From Peromyscus leucopus (Eukaryota > Chordata > Mammalia > Rodentia > Cricetidae): a stretch of DNA of 64,000 bases. Both the position numbers and the translations under genes were made by a program. The DNA is taken from the NCBI RefSeq assembly GCF_004664715.2, contig NC_051070.1, positions 44,650,456-44,714,455 on the forward strand, written 5' to 3'. The notes beneath the pieces were generated by a model. It was not told the DNA's origin. It was given only the letters and a program-made list of their open reading frames with translations, and searched no databases. Positions 1 through 14,200 of the stretch are shown here, piece after piece. Positions within the stretch are counted from its first letter, which is position 1, and each line of letters begins with the position of its first letter.

Positions 1-43
1 GCTGGCCTCCATCGGGAAGGATATCATTGAGGACGAGGATGGT
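1..43 (+). CDS. Dgkh: Dgkh exon A (partial, 5' end cut by window)
   Basis: The window opens inside an exon reading [14 protein letters not shown], the segment that joins the two C1 domains of type II DGKs. The donor is GGT|gtaagc at 44. Base 1 is the last base of a split codon. The upstream end of the exon is not visible. Confidence 0.85.
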
Positions 44-1789
44 GTAAGCTGCTGTGGCCCCGCCCCCTTCCCTGGCAAACTCTCTCATGCCCTGCTCTTG
101 CAGAACTTAATGGCGGAGAGTTAAGTGGGGGTGTGGGTTCTTTGGGTTAGATGTCAAGTGCTCGTTGATCGTAAGTGTTGATTCTTAGTTGATGGCGTCA
201 TGGCGTTCCTCGGTTCTCTGCTTGTAGGGGAATCTGTTCTAAGTAAGTCTTGGGAGGGCTTCTGGGCTGGGTTGCCGTTAAGGACCTTGGTCTGACAAAC
301 TCAGTGGTCTTCAAGCCTTAGCTGAGATGTTCGTTCTGCGGATTCTGGGCTTCCTCTCCACAGTCCCCCCTTCAAACCTGGACTCCATTGTCTCTTGCCT
401 GTGAACCCTTTAGCGGTCACTGTTTCCAAAGCCTTTGCACGCCTTTCTCCTCAGCTAGATTTCTGCTGAAGCTCAGAGGGTGAGCCTTTTGTCTTCTCTT
501 TGTATACCTTTAGGATTCAGGCATGATAGGCGGTCCCTAGGTATGGAGAAAATGAGTGATGGACTCTCAGCATACACATGATGGAGTCTGTAGAGTAGGA
601 AGCCATTCCCATCTTCCGCAGGGTGAGGATGGCATCCTCCGGCTTCGCTCTGACCACCCTTTCCTCCTGTCCATAGGTCGCCATGCCTCACCAATGGCTT
701 GAAGGCAACTTGCCGGTGAGTGCCAAGTGTGCGGTCTGCGACAAGACGTGTGGCAGTGTTCTCCGCCTGCAAGATTGGAAATGCCTCTGGTGTAAGACAA
801 TGGTGAGGGCTTAGAATGATTCTGTGCCTTTAAATTAGCTGCTTTTCCTAACTTGCTCTTCTATGTGCTCCTGGGGCAAAGCAAATAATTCCTGCGAAGA
901 GCAGACCCTGGTTGTGCACACCACCCTTTTGTGACGTAATAGTGCTCGTTTATGTTTTTGGTTTTTTTTGGTTTTTCGAGACAGGGTTTCTCTGTGTAGC
1001 TTTGCGCCTTTCCTGGAACTCGCTTTGGAGACCAGGCTGGCCTCGAACTCACAGAGATCCGCCTGCCTCTGCCTCCCTAGTGCTGGGATTAAAGGCGTGC
1101 GCCACCACCGCCTGGCTTGCTCATTTATGTTTTTAAAGTGTATTCCCTCTAATGTGTGACAATGACGTGTGTGCGTGTGTGTGCGCACGCGCGCGCGTGC
1201 GTGCGTGCATGCGCGCGCATGCACGTTTCTCACTTCTGCCCGGGTCTTTTTTCAAATGGCCCATTTATAGTAGTTGCTTGTGTTCAGATATTTCTTACAT
1301 CACAGGATCCCCTTTTCATAGCTAATTGTTTTTCTGTATTGATTTCATCACATTGTAATTTATTTTCAGTACACCCCCCAATCCCCCCAACCCCCCCCCA
1401 AACTACGTGGTGCCCTCAGAAAGCCCTGCTCTGGTGTGCTCCCAGGTTATCACTGATATCTGAATAATTTCGCTGCAGCCCTCCGTCTGTCCCCTGACAC
1501 CAGTCCAAACTCCATAGGCTACGCATTGATGCGATTGGAATTATAGGCGTGTTATATAGGTAAATATTTTTAAAAATTTGCCTGTGAATCAAGGAGTTGA
1601 TTCCCATTTCTGTCTCATTTCCGCCAGCTGTTGTGAGGACAGGGTTTCTGACTGGATGAGGACAGTCAGTGTGAGGAAGGGGTCATGTGGACAGAGCCGG
1701 GGCGGGCAGCTGTGTGCAGTTCTGCCTAGCGTTTATTTGGCGGTATTTTTGAGTCTTACAGTCTTTTTCATGTTGGTGTTTTAAATTTG

Positions 1790-1840
<51 letters not shown>

Positions 1841-4800
1841 TAAAATGTGGAAAACCCCACTGCTTTTCTTAAGTGGGAAGCAGATCAGCACACAGCACGA
1901 GGGATATGAGCCGGTGAGTCAATGGTATAATTAAGGAGACTGCCTTCCCAGCAAAGCAAACCCTGCAGCGTTTCAGGCAGGTCTGATAGGTGAGCCATGC
2001 TTCCTCCCAGCTTTTAAATTAGCCATGACTCCCTTTGTCCCGGCGCGGTGGCGTTTCTCATCGGTCTGCCTTATAAACCGTAAGTGTGTTGCTGTTTCTT
2101 CTATTCCGCGTGGTCTGAGACTGTTAGCTTTCTGTTGCTGTGATAAAGACACCATGACCAAAATGAAGGTGGGAAGGAAAGGGTTTCTTTGGCTTAAGGG
2201 TCTATCACCATCCATCACTGATGGGAGCCAGGGCAAGAGCTTAAGAAGGGAACCCGGGGGGCGGAGGAAGCCGATTCCACAGAAAAGTGCTGCTTACTGG
2301 CTTGCTCACCGTGGCTTGCTCAGCCTGCTTTCTTATACAACTCAGGACCACCAGCCCAGGGGTGCCACTTCCCACATGCGTGCCCCGCGCCCCCCCCCCC
2401 ATCAATCATCCATCAAGAAGATGCCCTGCAGGCTTTCCTACAGGCCAGCCTTGCAAAGGCATTTTCTCAACTGAGGTTTCTTCCAAGATGCCCGTATCGT
2501 GTGGTGTGTCAGGCTCACAAAAAAGCCAGTCAGTACAACATCATCATAACGTGTAGACTGTAACGGGTGTCTTTTCCATCTCAGTACACCCCTAGCCCCC
2601 CAAAGCCCTCTCACACCATTCCTTGTTTTAAAGGAACACTCACACACAAACAACATTATTTTTTAAATGTATTATGTGTTTGAGTGGTTTTGCCTGAATG
2701 TGTGTATGTGCACTGTGTGTGTGTGTGCTCGCCTGGTACCCATGGAGACCAGAAGACGGTGCCAGATCCTCGGAAGGTTGTACGTCACACTGTCTGTGCC
2801 GGGAACCGAACAGCACGTGCTCTCAGGCACTCCCCATCTCTCCAGTTCCCGGCACAGATGTCGTTTAAAACCGTCCTTTCAGCTACCATGTCCGGGGTGG
2901 GGGCAGCTCTCGCCACGCCTCCCGTTTGCTGCTGTCCCTAGCCGCCGCGTCTTTACTGCTGTTTCCCTCCTCTGGGGTTTAGCTGCTGTTCACGTCTCAC
3001 CTTTTGAAAGGGAAGCACATTGTGTGGCGACAGAGAGAGGCTGTCCTCGTCTGCAGTGTCTACGCGTTTACTTTTATGACTCACTAGTTTTCGGCAGGTA
3101 CTTGGCAGTGCGAGCTGATGAGACCGTACTTGAGGGTACGTTCTGCACTGCACTGGCGTCAGTTCTAGAGAATGGCGTGGCTGTTAAAGGTGATGATGCA
3201 TGGCGGCACTCTGGGAGGTCATTCTCCCCCTTTTATTCCCTGGCAAGCTGAACTCTCACCCTAATTATTCCTGCCCTAGTCTGTGTCAGTTACACACGCC
3301 GTTTTCTGTCCCCGACCCCCCGTGGCAGCTCTTTTGGTCTCATCCTTCCTCCGCTGTCCTTTATTGGTGTGCTTGTTGTTTTGCCTTTAGATGGTGAGCT
3401 GGTGCTGGAGGGTAGCCAGCGCTTCCTCCCGTCACCTAGTCCAAAGGGCCAAGCAAAGCAAGTGAGAACCACACCAAAGCCTGACATGCCACCACCCTGG
3501 AGGTTCAGCATGCAATTGGCAGGACAGTGCCTGTGCACTTAGCCCGGCTTTTCTCAGCAACATTGTCACAGATCTCTCTCTTCTGTGTTGCCCCACGAGT
3601 CTCACACTTTTCTTCCTTTAAAACTGTCTGGCCAGGAGGTGGGGAAGAACGCCTTTAATCCCAGCACTTGGGAAGCAGAAGCAAGTGTATCCCTGTGAGT
3701 TCGAGGCCAGCCTGGCTTGCAAGAGTGAGTTCCAGGACAACCAGGGCTACACAGAGAAACCCTGTCTCAAAAAACAAAACAAACAAAACAAACAAACAAA
3801 AACAAAAACAAAAAAACTACCTGTGCACCCTCATTTTTCCTAAATGTATTTGTGTTATTATTTTAAGTCATAATTGAAAATTGTCATCAGGAGAAAGAAA
3901 ATTTCCATTCAATTTTAGTTTTCCTCCTGAAAGGGGGGGCTTAGTTACCACATAGGTGCACAGAACCCTCCAAGCAGCCAGGCTCCTCCACGGTGAATTG
4001 GCCCTGTGTTTTCTTACTCAGAATGTCTCGGGTGGGCTTGAGTCTTCTGTTCCTCTCCTGTCTTGTGGGGCAGTGGTCTAGCTGAGGAGATAGTCAGGGA
4101 TGTGCATGTAACACCACATGCAAATACATAAGGAAACTAAGATCAATTTGACTGGCTGGTTGTAGGATCACTGCCGAAAGAGCTGGCCCATCGCAGGTCT
4201 TATTTACCGTTATTAAAGTTTATGGCTATGATATTATGATAGTCTCTTTCACCCTCCCATTCTTCCCCCCCTCCTTCCCCCTTCTTTCCCTTCCTCTCCC
4301 CCTGTCTCCCTCTGTCCATCCCTCCCTTTGTCCATCTGTCCCTCCCTCCTCCGCATTGCCTTTCTTCCCACACCCCATCTCTTTCTCCTTTCCGTCACCA
4401 GGCATCCACTGAATACATATTACTTCTTCTAGACAGCCTCAGGCATAGACTGCTCAGGCCAGTCTCATGTACAGTGCTAGCCTGTCCCTCGGCAGCGTAA
4501 TGTGCCTATAGGGCCTGACTAATCTCTGAACGTTTTGTGATGGTATTGATCCTGAATGAGCAGGTCTGTAGATAGAGCTAATAACACAGGAAAGCATTGG
4601 TTTACTCTTTTTATGATTCTCGAAAATTTCTTTGTTGATTAGGTACACACCGCCTGCAAAGATTTGTACCATCCCGTCTGTCCACTCGGCCAGTGTAAAG
4701 TATCTATCATACCTCCGATTGCACTAAATAGCACAGATTCTGATGGTACGTAGCAGTAGTGTAAGTATGTGTATTTCTGACATATTTAATTTTCTATGAT

Positions 4801-7800
4801 AAACTGTAATTTGCTATTCTGGTCAGTTTTTATAAATGCTGGGAGACATATTTGATATTAATTTTTTGTGATGCTGGGAATAATAATAATAAAAAAAAAC
4901 CAGGATCTTGAATAGCTAGGCATGTGTCCAAACACTCAGCTACATACCCAGCCCAGATGAATATTTTGAAATGAAAGTTGTAGTGTAACCATGAACACAT
5001 TAGTCATATCACCATACATAAGACTTTTAGATTTTTTTTTTTTTTGCATCCCAATGGATGAAGGAAGATTATCATTTTTTACTGAAAAACTAAAAGGTTC
5101 ATTTATGTGTGTTCTTTCACCATAGTAAAAACTGCCCATCAGCATGGGCTCCTATTAAAATTTGTTCTCCTGTAATTTCATTGCAGGATCTTGTGGTCCT
5201 CTAAATGCATTTGCTCTTTGTAGTGCTGAGGAAACTTCCTAACATCACTAGTTTGGGAAGGAACATTCATTACTTCCTTTCCCATCATCCATGTCACAAA
5301 CGGCTTTTGCAGTGTGTCCTTCCGGTCCCTGCCACACTTCATGTGCAGATTCTCGATACAAGAATATATGGATGGAAAGTATGAAGGATGAGCTCCTGAT
5401 AGTTCTCCCCACCCCAGATAGATCTTTGGCTTATTATGAATCATCAAGTATTTTCTCAGGCCTCTGCAAAAGAACAACTGGAATATTTTAAAATACCGAG
5501 TCTGAACATGGATTATTTGACAACTGGGAAGCCATAGTCTAGATTTGCTTTTCTTATAAATATTGGTAAGGTTGGTGGTCCATTTCAAATACTCTGTGAT
5601 TGAGGTTTTCATTGTCTTTGGTGTGATTTTTCACTGCAGAGCATGTTCAGAAATCAAAGTTTTATATGGCTGGGATGTAAATCATAGCCTTAGCTCCACG
5701 GGGGGATTAGATTATAGTGATGTATAGTAAGAAAGGTTCCTTATTTTTGCCCATTTCTCTTACTTTCTCTAAATGTCTGTTAGTCATTTAAGAGAGAAAA
5801 ATCTCCATATTAATGCTGCCCTGGGTTTGTTTTTCAGGTTTCTGTAGAGCAACGTTTTCATTCTGCGTCAGCCCTCTCTTGGTGTTCGTCAATTCTAAGA
5901 GTGGAGATAACCAGGGAGTCAAGTTCCTCCGTCGCTTTAAGCAGTTGCTCAACCCGGCTCAGGTGTTTGATCTAATGAACGGAGGGCCACACTTAGGGTA
6001 ATGCCTTAAGGATAAATCTTACTTGACTAAAATACGCTTCGAAGCGTGAGCTGTGTCTAGCCCTTCCCCCCCGTGAAAATTACTGTTTCCAAGCCCTACA
6101 CCTTTAATCCCAGCACTCAGGAGGCGGAGGCGGGTGGATCTCTGAGTTCGAGGCCAGCCTGGTCTATAGAGCACATTCCAGGACAGCCAGGGCTACACAG
6201 AGAAACCCTTTCTTAAAACAAAACAAGCAAACAAACAAAACAACAGAAAATTATGGTTTCCGTGGACATCTCTGGTGTCACCTCTCACTCCTGCCTTTGT
6301 TCGAGCTTTGTCAGGTTTTGGTTTTGCATTGTTCTTTTGCATGGTGCTGGTCATTGAACCTTTAGATGTGCTCACTGGGGGCAAGTCCTCATCATTAAGC
6401 TGTGTCTCTAGCGTGAGTTCTAATTATTTGTTGTTGTAGGGTTTTTTTGTTGTGGTGGTGGTGATGGGTGTTTTTGCTGTTGTTATTTTTGAGATAGGAC
6501 TATGAGGCCCCCTGCTGACCTGGAGCTGTGTGTAGACTAGGCTGGCCTCACAGGGTATGACCTGTCTCTCCCTCCTGAGTGCTGGGATTAAAGATGTGCT
6601 CCCTAATTCACATTTTAACACAACCGTTCCGATGTTATTCAGCTTCCTTATATCCGTTCCAAACTTGTTATCAAAACTTCCAAATTCTAAAATGTGCATA
6701 AAAATATTTTAAGTGTGTGTCTTACCTCAAACAAACGCTTAGCTGCAGGCAAGAGAACCGTGCATAGATGTAAAGCACAAACTGCTATTAGAGATTTACC
6801 TTCATGAAAAACTAAGATTTGTTTATATCAATGCACACAGTCAGCTACTTAACCAAAGTGGGTTCTGTCTAGGCCCGCAGGGGCCGTTCCTGAAGGATAA
6901 GGGACTTTGGTTGACTGTCTCTTGAGCTTCTGTGGGGTTGTGTACCTTAAAGTCCCCAAATGAACATGACTACCTGGCATTTCCACTGGGGGGAGTATGC
7001 CTTGGGGTCCTTCATCCTCCATCAGTGCCCGCGTGTGATTCTTCTGTGGAGCCGATGCTCCGTCTTCTCATGAAGGGCCGTTCACTCGCTAAATCTCTGA
7101 GCGTCTCTCCTTGTGAGACTGTTGCACGGGACCTGAGGTCTTCTAAGGGAGACAGAAATAAAAGGAAGGGCGGAGACGAGGAGAGCGGGGGATGCTGAGA
7201 GCTGTGCACGGGCGGGCGAGGGCTGGCAGCTGTCTTTAGTTACAGCCTCAGTTTCCCCCACACTCCTGAGGTGCTCCTCCCTTGGCTTGTAATTCCTCAG
7301 GAAATGGCATGTCCGGTAATGGAGAAGCTGTCTACTTTGCCTTCAGTTCGCTTTCCTGACTCTGCTTCACCTTTGTTTTTCTCATTTTTAATTTCCCCTT
7401 ACTTTTAATTTATCTTCGCTTCTGCTTATCACACATTTTTATTCAAAAGTTTCTTGAGTCAACTCTTGCACTCAAGTTAGCTTTTTATGTAAGAATTCTT
7501 ACATTGAATATGAATGTGATAATAATGATTAAAATGAACAGTAGTTGGAGAAAGTGGGTGTTTTTTTATGTATGTACACTAAAAATAGACATTTTACTTT
7601 CAGCTTAAGGTTATTTCAGAAGTTTGACAACTTCCGGATTCTTGTCTGTGGCGGAGATGGAAGTGTAGGCTGGGTCTTGTCAGAGATCGATAAACTGAAC
7701 TTGAATAAACAGGCAAGTGCTCACTGGGGTCTTGGGGTCTTGCTGTGTAGCTTAAGCTAGCCTCGAACCCGGGTCCTTGTCTCCCAACTTCTCTCAAAGT

Positions 7801-10800
7801 ATCACTGTTGCGTCCTTTTGCAGTGCCAGCTTGGGGTATTGCCTTTGGGTACAGGCAATGACCTTGCTCGAGTTCTTGGCTGGGGAGGTTCATATGACGA
7901 TGACACCCAACTCCCTCAGATCCTAGAGAAGCTGGAACGAGCCAGCACCAAGATGCTGGACAGGTAAAAGAAAATCTCCTTTGGAAAATGTCAACCTTAA
8001 GTTAATTGATGTGTTCTGTCTCAATAACTGTAAGTCTGAAAGTCCAAAATTCCAGGTCTTGTTGATTGATCTCTGAGATCCTGAATAGAGCCTGTGTAAA
8101 GTAGACACTCAATAAAAGATGCTTTTGAATGAATGGATGAATAACAAAAACAACAACAACAACAACAACAAAACCCTGAAAAATGGTTCCAGTGAATTCA
8201 TTACTTTAAATGTAAATGATTATGGAGTTATTAGTCTTTGTTTTGTCGTAGTTTGGGGATAGGATCTCACTACGCAGAGCTCAGCCTGACCTCCAACTTG
8301 AGATCTGTCTCATCGTCCCAGAGTGACAGGATTATAGAGGTGTTCCAACATGCCTGGGGATGCCAATCACTTTTAATCAGTGTTCAAGTTAGGAAGCTCA
8401 AAAGTTAACTTTGCAGCTAGAGCTTCTGATGAACGGAATAGTAAGACCCACCATCTTGTGGTTCCAGAACCTAAGAAAAGCATTGTCAAGTTCCGTTTGC
8501 TACAAGGTCTTCTCTGCATTAATTCATTCACTATTTGGATAGTAAAAAGATAAAAGAACCCTGCCCAGGCTGGGGCTATAGCTCAATGATAGAGTGTTTG
8601 CCCTGGGCTGGGTGGGGTGGGGTGGTGGAAACAGAATATGAATCCTGTGTCAGAGACAGAGGGAATTATTTGGAACACACATGAAGATAAAGAACTGTCA
8701 CTGTGTTTACACCGTCCTTGATCCCCTCCCCATCCCCTGCCATCCCCTCCCCTCTTCCCTCTGCTCCCCTCCCCCACTCCGAATGGTCATATATAAAACA
8801 GAACTCACAGCGTTTGTAGCCTGACGGCTGTGGCGAAGGCAGTTAGCATTTGAGTTTAAGGAACAAGAAGATTCAGTAAGCCGTAATTACCCCGCCCCCA
8901 AGAGCACAAGACAAATATCAAAATATCATTACAGACTTGAGCTCGCATGAGTCAGAACAACTTTGATAGGATTAGCCATCTGTGGAACTCTTCCTGAAAA
9001 CAAAATCGCATCAGGGAGCCACCAGTCAAAAATGTAATTATCCCAAGATGAGCGATAACCTCAGTACGGTAACCTTGTCTGTCATACTGTAATGTTGCGA
9101 GGCCTGATTCCTTTGCTGACAGCATACTGAAAAATAGAGCTGGGCGGTAGAACCTTAGCCTCTATTTATCCAAAATGGCGTGAAGGTGACACTCACTTAG
9201 TTGGGCCATAATGATTTATAATCTGGGCGGGGCTAGATTCAGAATCTCCAGTCCCTAAGAGTCTGGAGGTCAGAAAGGAAGGAAGGAAGGAAGGAAGGAA
9301 GGAAAGGAGAGAGGGAGGGAGGGGACATAAGAAGGGGATGCTGGGAAGTGGCTCAGTGAATGGAGCCCTTTCTGTCCAAGCCTGGATTTAGTTTCCAGCA
9401 CCCATTCGAAGCTGAGGGAAGTGGCATCTGCCCGTCTTCCCCGTGCTCCTTACGTGAAAGGGGAGGGAGGCATAGGAGCCGTCCCAGAGGCTGGCAGCCA
9501 GCCGCCTGGCACGTACAGTGGCGAACCGGAGCCCTAGTGTCCGACAAGGTGGAGAATGAGGACCGACACTGAGCTGTCCCCAGATCACCGCTCACAGGCT
9601 GTGGCACGCACATGCGTGCTTGAACTCACAGACATGAACATGCGCTTGCCTGGAAGCGAGCCTGGAAGAAATTCCTAAATGTCCCAATGCTGTGCTTACT
9701 AAACAACTCAGAGTATTTACTAAAGATTTTTTTTTTTTTTGACTATTTAATTGTGTGCATGTTTTTGCGTTTGCCCCATGGAGAGTGTGGAGGTCTTTCC
9801 CGAGTTCGTTCTCTCCTGGAACCATGTGGTTCTTGTGGATCGAATTCAGCTCATCAGTCTCTGTGCCAGCATCTTTCCTCACTGAACCACCTTACCAGCT
9901 GCAGCACGGAGTATTTGAAATGCTGCCTTTTGAGACAAATTGAAAGGTCTGGCTTGATGCCCCCCTGGAACATGGGCTCTAGACACCCACTCCCCCTAGT
10001 GGTTAGCGGAGAGATAGCACCCCTGTGGTCACACTTGACATCCACTCCATGCCAAAAACAAGGGAGCCAAGGTGACCAAGGATCTTTATTAGAACCATTT
10101 TGTTTTCTTTGTAACGTTACTGTTTGTGAAAAACAGGTGATCCTGGCCCCATTAAAAAAAAGGGTTGAGAAATCAATTTAATCTTCTGCCTTATGTAGGC
10201 TTTTCAATAATATTTATTTGATCTTTAGAGCTATACTGGGACTTGGTTCATAAAAGCCTCATTATGACTGTTTTACAAAGACCAGACACAGACTTCTGGA
10301 GACGGTGGGAACCACTCAGACCATTTGCCTGGCCTTCTGTTGTCCTCATTTTATGCTGCCGACACTACCGTCCCAAATGAGCTAATATTGTCATCTCTGT
10401 GCTGGATGTGGTCAGAGTCACGTAGCCAGTCCACAGTGGGGCTGGCACTTTAACAGAGTCCAGCCTCTCCCTCCGCAGAGATGCCCTGGAGCATCTCATA
10501 GCCAGTGCTAACGCTCACCCAGGCCCCCACTTTTGCTGCCCCTTCTCCCTGTTCCCCCGGAATTCCCTATCCAGGAGGGAGATGCCGCCTGGAAGGTTGT
10601 GGTTTGGGGTGGAATCCTTTCCCACTTCTTGTCTTTTGGCTAGAGAAGTCGTTCAGCTACACGGAGCTTGGCTCCCACGTTTGATTGCTGTGTTCTCTTA
10701 CTTCTCTGCGGATGTCACTAATACTTAGGTGATTTCGAGTTTCTGTGCTAACACATGTGCTTCATTCGGAGGCCTGTCCACTCTTGTGGATCTAGACCCT

Positions 10801-11180
10801 GCCTTTCACTTTGGCATGTTCAACATATGTATCTCTTGCACGGATGGATGGAGAATTATATAATTTTATTTGTAATGTTTTCTTTGCATGCATGTGTGTG
10901 TATGTGTGCTTTTATAATGCTCTGTATCTATAAAAAAAGCTTTATCTCTCATCTTGTTAGATTGTACTAATGTCCTAGCCCCTCCCCAAATTTGGAATTG
11001 TTTTAAATATTACTCTGGAATTATCTCGTTGATTGCTTTTTCAAATGATTCAAGAAAACTTATTCCAATTATTACTTAGTAATTGGAATAAGTTTTCTTG
11101 AATTAAGTTTTATTTCCATAAATGATTTTCTTCCATCTCATCTTTACATTACTCTTTCTTAAATTAAGGAGCGTTTACAA

Positions 11181-11248
<68 letters not shown>

Positions 11249-14200
11249 ACACACACACACACACTCACTCACTCACTCACTCACTCACATTTTCTTTTGC
11301 CCGGAGCAGTCGATGAATGTGAAATGGTTTATTTTCATAGGTAATATGCATTTCTTTAAGACATCACTTTAGAACTTTGGTTCATTAATAATGTATAATT
11401 TAGTTACTACTTTACTGATTTAGAAAGTAGAGGAGAAAAGAAAAAGCCAAAACGTATTGCATCAAGAGTAGTAAGTTGGGGCTGGAGAGATGGCTCAGCT
11501 GTTGAGAGCACTGGCTGCTCTTGCCGAGGACCTGAGTTCAATTCCCAGCACCCACGTGGCAGCTTACAACCCCTGTAACCCCAGTTCCAGGGCTTCTGAC
11601 ACCCTCACACAGACATACATACAGGCAAAACACCAATAAACACAAAATAAAAATAACTTTTAAAAAAGGGTGGTAAGTCAGGGGATGGCCAGCTTTTCCT
11701 GCTCTGACCTGGTGTTGGCATGTTTGGATGCTGCTAACTGGAGAAATGGTAGGATGTGAAAATGATAAACTGTGAATCCAATGTTTTATGGGATTATCAC
11801 AGTTTTGTCTCTGTCCCATCCTTGGTTCAAGATAGATTAAAACTGTAGGCCACAAATATATGTATATATGTATGTATATAAGATGGAAATAGATTATTAA
11901 GATTTAAGGAAATTTTAGACCAAAGGATTTTCTCTCATCAGGTGGAGTATAATGACATATGAACTCAAATTGCCAGCAAAGACGTCTCTACTTCCTGAAC
12001 CCACAGAAGCGTCCGAAGGATTTTATGTAAGACTAATCTCTTTTTGTCTACTGACCATTTGAAGTGGGGTATCCTGGGGACAGGGGAGATGTCAGTGATG
12101 GCATGCTTGTTTCATGGTGTCCCTGACTGCTTCCAGTCTTCTCCCTCAGAGTAAAGAATCCTGAGGATCCAGGTTAGAATCCTTCTGTGACCATGAACCC
12201 TAAGTCACTGGCCTCCGTGGACCTCACCACTTTGTCTGTAACACGGGCCGCAGTGCTGTGAGGATATTTAAAGATGCAGATGTGTATAAGTCACCAGGCA
12301 TGCCAGGTCCGGTCCTCGTGACCCAGAACGCCAGCAGATAGCACCCTCTAGTAGGTGTTCACGCATCCTCTGCATCGGTCCTGAGTGCCTGCTTGCCTAG
12401 TAGGTGCTAGTCCAGCTCCTGTAAGCCCCTCCCACCCACGTTCCCACCAACGTCCCAGGATTCCTGGCTGGAAGCTCATGCAGTGTCTCTCTTGGCCTGC
12501 TCTTTGAATGGGCAGCAGTCCCATGGCAAGCCCACTGATCCTGAGCAAGCAAGGGAAGAAACACTGCTCACCCCTCTATCCCTCTTCCAGGCCACCAATG
12601 TCTAAAATTTTCAAACCGATTTAAACCTCAGAGCAATGGAAATTTAAAACAGTCTGGCCTTCCAGGAGATTATCTCTGACTCATTGAGACCTTTTGATCT
12701 ACAACAGTGCATTTTTCCCTCCAGGAAAATTCTCCTCTTCAGGCCTGAAATCTTTGTTTTGCCATTGAGAAAATTATTATCTCGTCAAAACTAAGGCAAG
12801 GCACGGCAAATAGAAACGCGGGGCATTCCTTAGAGAAGACGAATGTATTTTTCAGATACGAAAGTATTAAAAAGTGTTCTAAAACATGAAAAAGTAGTAA
12901 ATCGTTTGAAATGGAAAACAGAAAAGATGTATAGCCGGGTCACCTAGAGATACTCACTGTTGAGGTTAATATATTTACTGTTTAATTTATAGCAAAACTT
13001 TCAAATGTAATATTATTTTCTCTGACAATACCCATCATGGCTGTTGTTCTAGAAGCCAATCTTCTCAGGAGTAACTTTTTATAAATGTTATTATTATTTT
13101 TTTTCCAAAATGAGGAAAGGAAGTCGTGACCCTACTAAGTGACACTGTAGGAGATTAAAATGTGGCATCTATAAATTCTGCTTTGGACATAAATTTATTT
13201 ATTTTCTTCAGAAAGAGGTATATTTGAATATCTGTAATGAAAAATAAATATAAGCTTCAAGTAGCAAATGACAAATTAATTAAATGACAGTAACTAATAA
13301 ATTAATTAATGCAAATGCTGGCCATGTCATATATTATTCGCTCTGCAGTGAAGAGAATGAGCTGATCTCTGAAGAATATTGCCCTATTTTGCATTTTTAA
13401 AAGCTATGTTTCCACTGTTCTGATCTTTTGCGATACAGATTTTTGTATTGAAACCAGGCGATTAGAGGGTCAGTGCAGTACTGTGTGACCTGGGAGACCT
13501 GCAGCTACTCTGGTGTGAAATTGCTTTTGCAGGTGTGGTCTGTATTTGAAGGAGGTGAGGTAGGAATTGCACATTGGCTACTGACGGATGATGGACTTGG
13601 CTATAAATTTTAAAATGAGATTTCTTTGAGAAGGTGCCATTCAGAATGGCCTTGTAGAGGAAAATGTTTACTGAAACGTCAGAGATTTCTGAGTCAACTG
13701 ATGGAAATGGGCGAAAAGGAGCGAGAGGATGTCCGAGCAAGGCGAAGGAATGTTGGGGACCGGCCTGAATGAGGCCGTCATGTCTACTGGAAAATTCTGA
13801 GTTTATGACGGGGAGTGCCCTTGAAGGACACTTGGCAGAAGACTCTGTGCATAAGGCTGTTTAAATAGTGTGCATATTTTTACATAGCGAGAGAATGGGC
13901 TCTTTGAATAGCACGTAAGGTTTGAGTCCGGTAGAAAAGGAGTTGGGGCATTGGGGAATGTAGTGTTTCATGGTCTAGGAGAAGTATTTACTTACATAAT
14001 TTGGTGGTTCCTTACCAGATCGTATGGCTACACCATTGAATTTTTAAAAACCATTTTTCACTGAAGTGTAATATGTAGGCAGAGAAGTGTGCATATCTTA
14101 GATGTACAGCTTGGGACGTTTTCACAAATTAGGCAGACCTTATGTTACTGACACCCAGATCACAAGACGACATTTCAGTGTCTGATAGGCCCCTCTCCTG

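Larger units (their letters stand above)
803..4642 (+). other. Intron B-C
   Basis: Holds B1, GT/GC repeat, a C-run at about 1371-1401, (AC)n, an LTR, a B2/B3, a B1 and a pyrimidine tract, listed separately. 1230-1790, 2863-3629 and 3816-4245 appear unique. Confidence 0.75.
5998..7603 (+). other. Intron D-E
   Basis: Two inverted B1 copies at the 5' end. 6610-7603 appears unique, with a modest CpG-containing patch around 7160-7225. Confidence 0.75.
7964..11941 (+). other. Intron F-G
   Basis: Contains B1, ID-like, (GGAA)n, B4-like, a tRNA SINE, the perfect palindrome, the compound TC/AC repeat and a B2/B3. 8640-9270 and 9910-11040 look unique. Confidence 0.75.

Noticed and set aside
912..1136. 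Open frames over B1 copies (also near 9360-9613, 16023-16385, 29694-29990)
   Set aside because: These are translations of SINE sequence in either strand, without homologous protein features.
11048..11103. Pre-miRNA hairpin
   Set aside because: A 24-bp perfect stem with an 8-nt loop is shorter than usual pre-miRNAs, and the flanking bases do not extend the stem.
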